Source: Torymus aiolomorphi (taxonomy: Eukaryota; Arthropoda; Insecta; Hymenoptera; Torymidae). Taken from it: a stretch of 64,000 nt of DNA. The DNA lies in the NCBI GenBank assembly GCA_036365515.1, contig CM070874.1:92958342-93022341 (forward strand), in the 5' to 3' direction. The notes beneath the pieces were generated by a model. The model saw only the letters and a list, made by a program, of their open reading frames with translations, was not told the DNA's origin and made no database searches. Positions 54,930-64,000 of this stretch are shown here, in pieces. Position numbers and translations under genes: made by a program. Positions within the stretch are counted from its first letter, which is position 1; every line of letters starts with the position of its first letter.

Positions 54930-56911
54930 GTTGTTTTAGTGAGAGAGCATGAGCGAGAGAGCTAGAAAGAAGAGAGAAATCGTGAACGAGCGAAAAAAGC
55001 GAGAGAGAGCGAGAAAGAGCGATAGCAAGAGAGAGCAAGATAGAGCGAGAAATAGCGAGAGAGCGAAAAAGCGCGAGTGATAACGAAAAAGAAATGAGAG
55101 AGCAAAAATGAAGAGGGAGCGAGAGAGAGCGAGAAAGCACGAGTGATAGCGAGAAAGAAGTGAGAGAGCGAGAACGAAGAGAGCGAGCGTGAAAGTGCGA
55201 GGAAGCGAGAGAGAGTGAGAAAGAACGGTAGCGAGCAGCACGAGCGAGAGAGGGAGCGTGAGAGAGAGCGTTTAAGTGCAAGGATAGCAAGAGAGAGCGA
55301 GAGAGAGCGAGAAAGAGCGAGAAAAAGCTAGAGAGAGCGAGAGAGAGAGCCAGAAAGAGCGAGAGAGCGAGAAAGAAGAGAGAGAGAGTATGAACCAGCG
55401 AAAAAGAGCGAGAGAGAGCGAGAAAGAGCGAGAGGGAGTGGGAAAGAGCAAGGATAACGAGAGAGAGCGAGAGAGAGAGACAGAGAGAGAAAGAGCGAGG
55501 GGGAGCGAGAAAGAGCGAGAGAGAGCGAGAAAGAGCAAGAGAGAAAGAGAAAGAGCGAGGGAGAGCGTGTACTATCAAGGATAACGAGGGAGAACGGGAA
55601 AGAACGAGAGAGAGCGAGAAAGATCGAGAGAGAGCGAGAAAGCGAGAGATTGAAAGGGCAAGGATAGCGAGAGAGAGTGAGAGTGAGCGAGAAAGAGCGA
55701 GAGAGAGCGTGAAAGAGCAAGGATAGCGAGAGAGAGAGAGCGAGAAAGAGCGAGAGAGAATGAGAAAGAGCAAGGATATTGAGAGAGAGCGAGAAAGAGC
55801 GAGAGAGAACGAGAAACAGCGAGAGAGACCGTGAAATAGCCAGGATAACCAGGGAGAGCGAGAAAGAGCGAGAGAGAGAGCGAGAAAGAGCGAGGGAGAG
55901 CGAGAAAGAGCGAGAGAGAGAAAGAGAGAGAGAGCGAGAAAGAGCGAGGGAGAGCGTGAAAGGGCAAGGATAGCGAGACAGAGCGAGAAAGAGCGAGGGA
56001 GAGCTTGAAAGAGCGAGAGAGAGCGTGAAATGGCGAGAAAGAGTGAGAGAGAACGAGAAAGCGTGAGAGAGACCGTGAAATAGCCAGGATAACTGGGGAG
56101 AACGAGAAAGAACGAGAGAGAGCGAAGAAGAGCGAGCGAGAGCGAGAAAAAGCAAGGATAACGAGAGAGAGAGCGAGAAGGAGCAAGGGAGAAAGAGAAA
56201 GAGCGAGAGAGAGCGTGACATAGCAAGGATAACGAGGGAGAGCGGGACAGAACGAGAGAGAGAGAGAGAGAGCGAGAAAGAGCGAGAGAGAGAGCGAGAA
56301 AGAGCGAGAGAGAGCGAGAAAGAGCGAGGGAGAGCATGAAAGGGCAAGGATAGCGAGAGAGAGCGAGAGAGAGCGAGAAAGAGCGAGAGAGAGCGTGTTA
56401 GGGTAAGGATAGCGAGAGAGAACGAGAAAGAGCGAGAGAGACCGTGAAATAGCCAGGATAACGAGGGAGAGCGAGAAAGAGCGAGAGAGAGCGAGAAAGA
56501 GCGAGCGAGAGCGAGAAAAAGCAAGGATAACGAGAGAGTGCGAGAAAGAGCGAGAAAGGGCGAGAAAGAGCGAGAGAGAGCGAGAGAATGCGAGAGAGAG
56601 CGAGAAATTGCGGGAAAAAGGGCGAACGAGCGAGTAGTCGATATATCGATAGACGCCGGCGGGCCCGCCTCCAGTGGCCGAAGCGCTGATGTCGCGCCTC
56701 TCCCACTCCTGCGGCCGTAGCTCTGGAGCTCCGCCTACTTCTCTGTCGCGCGCACCGACGTCGGAGCTGATTGGCCGGTTTATTGAACTTTTGATCGCCT
56801 GTAACGGCGTTAATATGCAGAATTTACAAAAACGGCACAGGAACTTTTGTCTTAGAATTTTGCTCTCTACACGACCGTGTTTAGCAAAACATACATTTTC
56901 GGAACAGGTTG
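54930..56911 (-). repeat. Right arm of the giant foldback (satellite plus unique end)
   Basis: The arm reads GAGAGAGCGAGAAAGAGCGA-type repeats with spacers such as GTGAAATAGCCAGGATAAC, the complement of the left arm. The unique outer part begins near 56620 (AAAGGGCGAACGAGCGAGTA) and ends CGGAACAGGTTG at 56911. Frames of up to 470 codons on the minus strand arise from the lack of stops in the repeat. It is shorter than the left arm, so the arms have expanded or contracted independently. Confidence 0.9.
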
Positions 56912-56915
56912 TATA

Positions 56916-57805
56916 TTCGTAATGAATTTTTTTTTGTTTTGTCTTTTATATTCGATACAACTAGATCAAGTTTATTCGAATGATGGGTGTCTTAAGAAGT
57001 AAAAAACATTTTCTTCATGCAAAATTACGTAGTATTGGCGCTAATATCAACAATTAATTATTTTGAAATTTTACTAACACGTCGCTTCTATGTAAATTTT
57101 TATTATACATGCAATCGTATCGATCAAAATCTCATTTTGTTCCTTATGAAATTTGAGGGTAGGTTCGCGGTAACGATATTGTTGTATAGCCGATCTGGAA
57201 ATTCCAGTGAATTTCGTGAATTTTCGATAAACAATGAAATCTAGCGCCTTTCAGATCGGTTATACAACAATATTGTTATCGTTTTCATCTCGACAACATT
57301 CCAAGAGGTTCAGTTCATCAAAACAGAAACTACATTTAGCACTTTAATAAATATTCGGAAAATAGATGACATATTGCGTTACAATTTTGCCACGATTCTA
57401 ATAATATAATTAGTTACCTTTAAAGCTATAATTATATGTGCCATAACTGACAAAATGTTTATCAATATTTCACAATTAATTCATCAAATTTTGACTTTAA
57501 TATTTATAACAAAAAAAGAATATATTAATAACGTAAATTTCGATGTTCAATTATCGATTGCTTCTATGTATTGGCATTTTACTATTAAAACTACTTTAAA
57601 TAACAAAATCTACCCAATTTCAAATTTATTGGAAAAATATAATACCAAATAAATGTTTATTATTATGAAACCCTTTAAATCATGAAATTAGTTTTGCCAC
57701 AGAATAATTCAACTAAATCTGTTAGACGGGATTTTCACTATGAACATGAAATCAATCCTTCTCACCTTTTCTCCCCGACATTACAATAGTATTTATTCAC
57801 AAATT
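56916..57805. other. AT-rich spacer, no gene recognised
   Basis: Short frames at 57017-57244 and 57455-57652 lack recognised motifs. One clear hairpin lies at 57171-57286 and is listed separately. Confidence 0.4.
57171..57286. repeat. Short foldback, arms about 28 bp
   Basis: AACGATATTGTTGTATAGCC and GATCTG at the left pair with CAGATCGG and TTATACAACAATATTGTTATCG at the right, across about 55 bases. A MITE-like hairpin. No target duplication was confirmed. Confidence 0.65.
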
Positions 57806-58222
57806 TTAACATAACAATTCACGACTAGGGCTACACCGATTACTCGACTCGTAGGTACCTTCGTTTCGACAAACGCTTAATCGCCAGGGGACAGTTAATT
57901 GACGCCAAATGTTAATAGCACAGCAACAAACCGTCACGCTATTGACCAACCAACTACGATCGCAGCACTTTACATGAAATGGTTTGTTGCAGGCGCCGCA
58001 GCGGAACACCGTAACTTTTCTAGATTTAAATTTTATGACCACTACTCGTTTTCTACAGATAATGCACGATTTTTGCATAACATATACATAAAACTTAGAA
58101 TAAAAGTTGCAATTTAGTAACGCTACAATTAGAGATTGACATTCAAATACTGTACAAATACTAGTCCTAGATGCGGAGATGACGTATCTGACGTTCAAAT
58201 ACTGGTCACTGATGAAATTCAC
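57806..58222 (-). CDS. Cysteine-rich reading frame, possible transposase C-terminus
   Basis: The 138-codon frame contains QKSCIICRKRVVVIKFK and FRCGACNKPFHVKCCD, giving C-x2-C, about 18 residues, C-x2-C-x4-H-x2-C. This spacing fits a zinc-binding module such as the cysteine-rich end of piggyBac-type transposases or a PHD-like finger. If so the likely start is at the internal Met before QKSC. The region downstream of the finger is not recognised. No catalytic domain was found nearby, so it may be a relic. Confidence 0.3.
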   Translation of the reverse strand: MNFISDQYLNVRYVISASRTSICTVFECQSLIVALLNCNFYSKFYVYVMQKSCIICRKRVVVIKFKSRKVTVFRCGACNKPFHVKCCDRSWLVNSVTVCCCAINIWRQLTVPWRLSVCRNEGTYESSNRCSPSRELLC

Positions 58223-58324
58223 TGGTCTCCTGAATGATAATTGCGAAAATGTCGCTGGCTCTAACCTCCAAACAAGACAGCAACGAAGAATCTTAGTTTA
58301 TTCGACAAAGATAGACTTCTCGCC

Positions 58325-58470
58325 ACAGATTAAGGGGGTGCCATACTCGATTTTAAAGAACAAAACTACTTTATCATAGGAGTATGGCGGTAATGTAAAA
58401 AACTTTGCCGTTAGGTGGCGTCGCGCATACATTCCGTTATGGCGTGTTTCCGACCGGAGTTGACACAGTA
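58325..58470. other. Possible end of a TTAA-type element
   Basis: The sequence TTAAGGGGGTGCCATACTCG at 58329 resembles TTAAAGGGGTGCCATAGTCG at 7896 and begins like the 21041 element (TTAA then GGGGGT). The partner end was not located. Confidence 0.35.
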
Positions 58471-58474
58471 AACA

Positions 58475-58935
58475 ACGTTTTTTTACATATTTTGAGGCGC
58501 AGAATTCAAATTTGGTGATTTCCAGGCTAAAAAACGGTGAATTTGTTTGTCAACAACAATTTTATTTAAAAAATTGCCCTTTTTATAAGATGTAAATTTA
58601 GAATAAAACTAACATTTCATTTTAAGGAAAAAAAAATACTTTGAAATAATGTATCATGCTTTGGTAAACACAAAAACAGTGAATTGCCATATAATTGTTA
58701 ATAACAAATAAACAGATCATTTATTCTGATTGGTTTACTGAGACATTATTTCAACGTATTTTTTTTTCTTAAAATAGAATGACTTTTTTTTTATTAAATT
58801 TTATATAAAAAAAAGCAAATTTTTTGGACAAAATTATTAGTACCAAAATAAATAACCATTTTGAAGCTTAAAGACAAATCCAAATTCTGCACCTAAAAAT
58901 ACGTAGAAGAACGTTTGGTTACCGAGGCAATTCCA
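58475..58935. mobile_element. Foldback element, about 460 bp
   Basis: The outer arms pair imperfectly: AACGTTTTTTTACATATTTT and GCAGAATTCAAATTTGG on the left, CCAAATTCTGCACC and AAAATACGTAGAAGAACGTT on the right. The inner arms pair better: TTTTAAGGAAAAAAAAATAC and TTTGAAATAATGT against ACATTATTTCAACGTATTTT and TTTTCTTAAAATA. No coding frame. Confidence 0.7.
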
Positions 58936-59059
58936 GATGCTTAGACAGAGCTCCCGCAGCACTGAGAATAATTGCCTACTAATGTGAGAAGCCGAGTTGA
59001 GAATTAATTCCTGTTATTCTTGAAATTTTTTGTACATGATCTACTATATCCTTTTGACT

Positions 59060-59545
59060 AAAACAATCCTCTTGGTTTATATACTTGTCTTAATTAAAAA
59101 ATTATGAAAAAATCCTCTTGATTAATAAAATCCTCTTGATTGAAAATGTTTTCTTGATTAAAAAGCCCTTTTGATTAAGAATATCCTTTTGATCGAAAAA
59201 ATCCTTTTGATTGATAAAATCCTCTTAAACTAAAAAATCCTCTTGGTTGTCAAAGTCCTCTTGATTTACAATCCTTTTGATTGATAAAATCGTCTTGATT
59301 GGCAAAGTCCTCTTGATTTACAATCCTCTTGATTGATAAAATCCTCTTGATTAGCAAAGTCCTCTTGATTTATAATCTTCTTGATTGGCAGTCCTCTTGA
59401 TTGACAGTCCTCTTGCTTACAGTCCTCTTGATTGACAGTCATCTTGCTTACAATCCTCTTGATTGACAGTTCCCTTGCTTACAGTCCTCTTGATTGACAG
59501 TCCTCTTGCTTACAGTCCTCTTGATTGACAGTCATCTTGATATAC
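59060..59545 (+). repeat. TCCTCTTGATTGA minisatellite
   Basis: A degenerate array whose unit is TCCTCTTGATTGATAAAA or TCCTCTTGATTGACAG (about 16-24 bp). In the last 150 bp units alternate CCTCTTGATTGACAGT and CCTCTTGCTTACAGT, a 32-bp higher-order pattern. The array ends beside the myosin fragment. Confidence 0.88.
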
Positions 59546-59559
59546 AAGCAAAGTGGTCT

Positions 59560-59991
59560 CATCTTTTGTGTACAGTTTTCGCGTTACCAAAGTCCTCGAG
59601 CACAGGTCCGGCGCTGAGAATTGTTGCTTGACCCCGCAAGCGGGCGAGCCCTTCTGGCTCAGGGTGGTGAGATGATGGTAAGATGATGGAGCAGAAAATT
59701 CGTTGACTCGGTCTTACCGGAACCGCTCTCGCCACTTATCACAATGCACTGATTCTTCTTCTTCTTGAGCACGCAGTGATATGCCGCGTCGGCTATCGCG
59801 GATATGTGCGGCGATATGTCCAGACCGAGCCTTTGATTCTGATAACGATTCATATACTTCGGATTATAAATCGAGTAGAATTTGAAGGAGTTCCGGACGA
59901 TAAGTATGCTGCCAACGTAGGTGTAAATATTGCCGGTGAGAAATCGGCAGCTGGCAGACATCCGGATACTCCTTACATTCAGTTGATGCAT
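59560..59991 (-). pseudogene. Myosin motor-domain fragment, class IX-like
   Basis: The minus strand encodes NIYTYVGSILIV, FKFYSIYNPKYMNRYQNQRL, SAIADAAYHCVLKKKKNQCI and VISGESGSGKTESTNFLLHH, which contains the P-loop GESGSGKT of the myosin ATPase. After an 11-base duplication and another frameshift, TLSQKGSPACGVK and TILSAGPVLEDFGNAKTVHK follow, then a stop. FKF..IYNPKY and NQCIVISGESGSGKT fit unconventional myosin IX best. Only a small part of the motor remains, with no actin-binding or tail region, so it is a pseudogene or captured exon. Confidence 0.85.
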
Positions 59992-60131
59992 AAAACGATT
60001 GAAGTAGATTGAGGAACTGCGGATTCATGGGAAATCTGCTGTCTGACCACAGATAGTCAGACGTAAAACCTGAAAGTTTTCCATTTTATTAGTTATGAAT
60101 TTACTCATACAATTATTTGCAAAAAAATTAA

Positions 60132-60263
60132 TAGTACATTACGTAACGAGTGCGGAAAGTAGGCGTTCCCGCCACGAGTGCTGTTTGTCGCGCGAGCCGA
60201 AGGCGAGCGCGATAAAAGCACGAGTGAAGGGACGCCTACTCTCTGTACGAGTTACGTATACTA
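60132..60263. repeat. Foldback element, arms about 50 bp
   Basis: TAGTACATTACGTAACGAGT and GAAAGTAGGCGT at the left pair with ACGCCTACTCTC and ACGAGTTACGTATACTA at the right. GCGCGAGCC and AGCACGAGTG-type inner parts also pair. It is followed directly by the hairpin at 60264. Confidence 0.75.
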
Positions 60264-60316
60264 TTTTTCATCACTCCGTGCGGAAAGTCGAACTTTCTGC
60301 ACGGAGTGATGAAAAA
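60264..60316. repeat. Near-perfect 25-bp hairpin
   Basis: The left arm TTTTTCATCACTCCGTGCGG continues AAAGT, the loop is CGA, and the right arm is complementary with one mismatch. It abuts the previous foldback, so both may be part of one MITE. Confidence 0.85.
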
Positions 60317-60399
60317 ATTTTTTTTGCTTCTTCTTTAAGGTGGTTTTCCTCGGACTCTCTAGTCAAAGCAGTGCAAAATATAGAAGTTACCTAAAATTA

Positions 60400-61540
60400 A
60401 AAAAAAAACATAGTTGTAATGTGATTTATTTATTTAAAATGATAGAGATAATCAATGTATTATAAATAAAGTGTATTTAACATGACTAAAGTAACTTATT
60501 GTAAAATGGCGATATTTTAGAAACTAGATATCGTCACTACAAACATTTTTTATTATTTTTGGAGTAATGTATAGAGACTCATGAAGGGTTTCCATCATAA
60601 ATAGTATTTCTAAATCTAAAACTAGGGGGGCCGAGCCCCCCTGCGTGTCTTCGACACGCCAACCCCCTCGCCCCCACACACACCTGCTTCTCGCTTCGCT
60701 CGTCGCCCCCCTCTCCCGATGTAAAAACTTCGTTTTTACATAATAGGCACGACCGCAATGCTCAGAAGAACCTTATAATTTTATTGTTACAAAATTTGTA
60801 ATACTTTATTTTTATCGTTTTTATCATTAAAATAAACATAAATACATCTGCAGTAAAATTTAAATAAAAATTATCCATTTACTTTTATACATTTATTTCT
60901 TTTTTTTTTGTAAAAGGTTTGCATTTTAATTCTACATATATAGTTATACGTAAATAATTTTCTAATTAGTCTATGTTGCATATAAATTTATTAAGTATTA
61001 ATTTATATAATCAAAAAGCATATAGGAATATTAAATATAAGTATCATGATTGCAGATATATTTAAAATTAAAAACATGGTTTTCATAATTTTTATCGAAA
61101 TTATAATAATCATTTTTATTTTTTTTATGATAACGTTAAATAGAAAAAAGTTTTGTTTCAATGTTATCCACAACTTTTGTATTCGAAATGTTTGTGTATA
61201 GTCAAATTCTGTTAAATTATATGAGGAAAACTATTGTTTCATTACTCTCGATTAATAAAAAAAAAAACATAGAGTTACATTTCATACAGTTCTAACGAAA
61301 GGTGGGGACTATAGCTGCTCACGGGTGTTCCCAACTACATATACCTATACAATCTCAATTACGAAAAAATACTCGCGACACCTTTCTCGTGAGCCCTTTC
61401 TCGTTCCTAACCTTTCTGATGGGTGAGCTGATGGTATTTTTTGTTGTTTGCAGGTATATCGGTGGCAGCGAGAGGAGTGTAAACGACGAGCACTTCTATA
61501 TCAGACTGGTGCTTGGATGTGGAAGAAATGTTGCCTGGGT
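60400..61540. other. AT-rich spacer with a GGGGGG/CCCCCC repeat end
   Basis: No gene is recognised. At 60624-60730 the sequence GGGGGGCCGAGCCCCCC and CTTCGCTCGTCGCCCCCC resembles the ends of the dispersed repeats at 641 and 37281. The frame at 61302-61571 has no recognised domain. Confidence 0.4.
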
Positions 61541-61599
61541 CATTTATTTATTAATTATATGTGGTTTTTAGGTGCTCAACTTTCCTTGTTTGCCGCTTG
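61541..61599 (-). repeat. Direct repeat unit flanking the mariner, copy 1
   Basis: ATTTATTTATTAATTATATG, TGGTTTTTAGGTGCTCAACT and following bases match 63097-63155. On the minus strand both end a reading frame at TAA within GTTGAGCACCTAAAAACC. The mariner is inserted at a TA directly to the right of this copy. Confidence 0.7.
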
Positions 61600-61601
61600 T
61601 A

Positions 61602-62894
61602 CGAGGGTCATTTGACAAGTACCTAGCCTCACCGCCAGATGGTGCCACTGTCGCACCACAAATACACTACAGTGCAGTATCTTCCTGTAAACGGTTACAG
61701 ACGAAATTTCAGCCCGATCGGAGTTGTAGTTTATTTTTGAGAGTGTGTGAAAGCAAATGTGTCCGTTGATTTTTGAAAAAATGGAGAAAGAACAATATCG
61801 GTCGGTGATTCGATTCTTGTTTTTGGAAGGGAAATCGCGCAGTGAAATTAAAGAACGCTTGGATGCAGTGTATGGGGATGCTTCTTCTTCGATGGCGACC
61901 GTTAAATTTTGGTATAACGAGTTTCAACGTGGTCGTACGTCGGTTTTTGATGATCCACGCCCAGGTGCTCCGAAAACAGCCACTACGGAGGAGAACGTGA
62001 CAAAAATACACGATATCGTTTTGTCAGACCGCCGATTAAAGGTGCACGAGATAGCTGCGATAGTAGGCATCTCAGAAGAACGCGTGTGGCATATCCTACA
62101 TGAGATTTTAGGCATGAGGAAGCTGTCAGCAATGTGGGTGCCGCGTTTGCTGACTGCAGACAACAAGCGCATCCGTGTGACCAGTTCAGAGCAGTGTTTG
62201 GAGCTGTTTAATCGCAATCCAAAAGAGTTTTTGCGTCGTTACGTGACCGTCGACGAAACATGGATTCACTACTACACTCCAGAGACTAAGGAGCAGTCAA
62301 AACAGTGGACCTTACCCGGTGAACCTGCTCCGAAGAAGGCGAAGACGGTCCCGTCGGCCGGAAAGGTGATGGCCACTGTTTTCTGGGATTCTCAAGGTGT
62401 GATTTTTATTGACTATCTGGAGAAGGGCAAAACGGTCACAGGACAGTACTACGCCGAACTATTGAGCCGATTTGACGCCGTGTTAGAAGAAAAACGGCCC
62501 CATTTGTCTAAAAAGAAAGTGCTTTTCCACCACGATAATGCACCGGCTCACACTTCTGCACTCGCCACGGCTAAATTGGTCGAATTACGCTACGAACTGC
62601 TGCCCCATCCACCGTATTCTCCAGATTTGGCTCCATGCGACTTTTTTTGTTTCCGAACCTAAAAAATTCGCTCGCCGGGAAGAGATTCCACTCCAATAAC
62701 GAAATAATCGCCGCCACGGAGGCCTATTTTGCAAACCAAGAGAAAACATTTTTTTCAACGGGGTTAAAAAAATTGGAACACCGCTGGACCAAGTGTATTC
62801 AACTAAAAGGAGACCACATTGAAAAATAAATTTTATTTTTTGTAAAATTTTGGTGTTTTCATTTGTAGGCTAGGTACTTATCAAATGACCCTCG
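61602..62894 (+). mobile_element. mariner transposon, 1293 bp
   Basis: The inverted ends begin CGAGGGTCATTTGACAAGTA at left and, inverted, CGAGGGTCATTTGATAAGTA at right, and TA is duplicated on both sides (61600-61601, 62895-62896). It encodes one DD34D transposase with a single frameshift. Its length is typical for mariner. Confidence 0.95.
61757..62829 (+). pseudogene. mariner transposase (DD34D), one frameshift
   Basis: The transposase cuts and rejoins DNA at TA sites. The N-terminal helix-turn-helix region has EQYRSVIRFLFLEGKSRSEI, ATVKFWYNEFQRGRTSVFDD and HEIAAIVGISEERVWHILHE. The catalytic part shows TVDETWIHYYTPE (first Asp), LFHHDNAPAHTS (second Asp) and YSPDLAPCDFF (third Asp, 34 residues later). 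The frame breaks at a run of seven T (62642-62648) where eight are needed. The last 60 residues continue in the next frame as LFPNLKNSLAGKRFHSNNEI to KGDHIEK. The likely start is the Met at 61781 (MEKEQYRS), with an upstream in-frame Met at 61757. Confidence 0.93.
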
Positions 62895-62896
62895 TA

Positions 62897-63090
62897 CTAG
62901 TGACTATGTGTACAGTTAATCTGCTACTTGTGTCTTCAGTGACTCTCAGGCTGGAGCTGTTTCCAGCAGTGAAACAACGGTTTAAGGTTTCTACCAGTCC
63001 TTCCCCTCTAGTAGTTACAGGTAGTTGGTACAGCGAGCGAACTACAACCATTGCTGCAGACTTTTTTTTTGTATGGTAATGTTTTTTGTT
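62897..63090 (-). pseudogene. Coding-like segment interrupted by the mariner
   Basis: On the minus strand an open frame reads SAAMVVVRSLYQLPVTTRGE, GLVETLNRCFTAGNSSSLRV, TEDTSSRLTVHIVTS. When the mariner is ignored it runs across the insertion to SGKQGKLST and a stop. I do not recognise the family. It may be a host exon disrupted by the transposon. Confidence 0.3.
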
Positions 63091-63096
63091 TTTTCA

Positions 63097-63155
63097 TCTA
63101 TTTATTAGTCATATGCGGTTTTTAGGTGCTCAACTCTTCTCGCTTGCCCCCCTGA
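63097..63155 (-). repeat. Direct repeat unit flanking the mariner, copy 2
   Basis: It matches 61541-61599 with scattered changes (TATTAGTCATATGCGG against TATTAATTATATGTGG). Together with copy 1 it shows a local duplication of about 1.5 kb spacing, most of which is now the mariner. Confidence 0.7.
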
Positions 63156-63390
63156 ATAGGGACTGATCTGCTGTTCATGATCTTTGTTGATCCCTAGGCT
63201 GAGGCAGTCCTTGACATTGAGATAGAATTGACGGGCTCTGTCAGTACTTTCCTCCCAGGTGGTATGGTTACTGAAGTAGTGGATCACTGTTAGATGATTC
63301 TTAACACACTGGCATCCATTGAGTAGTGCCAGCCTAGACCGTCCAGCCCTATTTTGCTGCTTCTGTAGCTCTAAGTGATCTTCAAATGTT
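63105..63390 (-). other. Coding-like open frame, unknown family
   Basis: The minus strand is open for over 90 codons and reads EDHLELQKQQNRAGRSRLAL, LNGCQCVKNHLTVIHYFSNH, TTWEESTDRARQFYLNVKDC, LSLGINKDHEQQISPYSGGQ and ARRVEHLKTAYD before the stop. The composition is like real protein (mixed charged and aromatic residues), unlike the AT-rich noise nearby. No domain is recognised. It may be a host exon. Confidence 0.35.
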
Positions 63391-63399
63391 AGTGCTTTA

Positions 63400-64000
63400 T
63401 AGTGTAATTAGGAACTGGGGATATCATAACAGTGCTGCGTGTGTGGTTAAATGCGATACGGGTAGCTAGTTGTCGCTGGTAATATTAGCTTGTCTGGTTA
63501 ATTTCTAAGTTTAGTCTGGGTGTAAGAACTCGCTTCAGGGTATCTGTTGTATTAAAATACCTCATTATGTATTTGACAGACTGCTACCCAGTGAGACTTA
63601 CCTATTTAATAATTTTCTAGCACACTGTAAGACTGACAGAGTCAGCTAAAATATTGCATTCTTTATACATTGAAATTTACCATATTACAAAATTTATAGT
63701 ACGTACATTACACAAAAGTTTTTTTTGTAAATATGATATTACTTTAACATGTACTTATGTAATATTAGACAATTTTGATTCTTTTAGTTCAATCGCTTAG
63801 GTCCTGTGAACATTGTTAACAGGTTTTAAGCTGTGCAATCTTGTATCTAATTTCTTAAATTTGTCATCAAAACAGCAAGATAACATAATTATATATTTTT
63901 ACCAACCCAATTTTTATACCTTTTTCTAATTTTAATTCTACTACATTCTAAGTTTTCTAGATTATTTGACAAGGAATTATAAGTTCTGAAGTTATTATAA
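63400..64000. other. No gene recognised
   Basis: The last 600 bases are AT-rich with no supported frame or repeat structure. Confidence 0.45.

Larger units (their letters stand above)
39666..56911. mobile_element. Giant foldback element with minisatellite arms, about 17.2 kb
   Basis: Two inverted arms, 39666 to about 42000 and about 54930 to 56911, share a unique outer part of about 300 bp (CAACCTGTTC, GTATGTTTTGCTAAACACGG, CGGGCCCGCC). A long inner part made of CTCTCTCGCTCTTTCTCG-type repeats follows. TATA is present at both outer edges (39662-39665 and 56912-56915), which could be a 2- or 4-bp target duplication. The interior has no recognised transposase and contains BEL-A copy 1 (7.6 kb). 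Without it the element is about 9.6 kb. The arm design recalls Drosophila FB and Galileo elements, but relationship is not shown. Confidence 0.75.

Noticed and set aside
54925..56706. Long minus-strand frames (470, 398, 203 codons and others)
   Set aside because: Same reason: they are the translated right arm of the foldback.
63210..63290. WW-domain reading of the HYFSNHTTWEES stretch
   Set aside because: The first conserved Trp and the typical spacing are missing, so the likeness is superficial.

Overview
The window looks like a transposon-dense intergenic block from an arthropod nuclear genome, most likely an insect. I infer this from the element mix (BEL/Pao retrotransposons, Jockey/CR1- and R1-like LINEs, a mariner, a PIF/Harbinger element, many foldback elements), the AT-rich spacers, the CT/CTCG microsatellites and intron-bearing fragments of animal genes. 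A hymenopteran is plausible but not proven. I see no intact host gene, no rRNA, no CRISPR and no bacterial-style operon. The only host-derived coding pieces recognised are broken fragments of Miro (mitochondrial Rho GTPase) and of an unconventional myosin, best matched to class IX.

Layout. 1-4.2 kb: minus-strand LINE fragments, cut by a 1.45-kb foldback element that left a 4-bp target duplication inside the reverse transcriptase frame. 4.2-5.9 kb: a GC-rich stretch with a TATA box and a repeated GTGCACACA motif, then a TCTCTACG minisatellite. 5.9-7.6 kb: the 3' end of a BEL element (BEL-C). 8.1-20.9 kb: a decayed BEL copy (BEL-A copy 2) split by a second BEL family (BEL-B, 10967-16390, TSD TATAC) and by a TA-flanked MITE. 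20.9-24 kb: a duplicated coding-like segment split by a 2-kb TTAA-flanked element that holds a long hairpin. 24.36-30.29 kb: a PIF/Harbinger-type element with about 280-bp terminal inverted repeats and an apparent TCA duplication. It carries a broken DDE transposase, two divergent MADF-domain genes and a captured four-exon Miro fragment. 30.3-39.2 kb: a 100-bp tandem array with higher-order structure, a likely hAT end, palindrome arrays, a 1.3-kb TIR element and an R1-like LINE fragment. 39.67-56.91 kb: a 17-kb foldback structure whose roughly 2-kb inverted arms are built from CTCTCTCGCTCTTT-type repeats. A BEL-A copy with sequence-identical 314-bp LTRs (copy 1, 43812-51442, TSD ATTGG) sits inside it. 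57-64 kb: hairpins and foldbacks, a cysteine-rich reading frame, a TCCTCTTGATTGA minisatellite, the myosin fragment and a nearly intact mariner (61602-62894) inserted in a duplicated segment.

How the parts relate. Nesting gives a relative order of insertions: LINE before its foldback, BEL-A copy 2 before BEL-B, the giant foldback before BEL-A copy 1, and the duplicated segments before the TTAA element and the mariner. The most notable items are the Harbinger element with two MADF genes and a captured Miro fragment, the giant satellite-armed foldback, and the BEL-A family, whose two copies share a YSDN motif in place of YxDD although one copy has identical LTRs.
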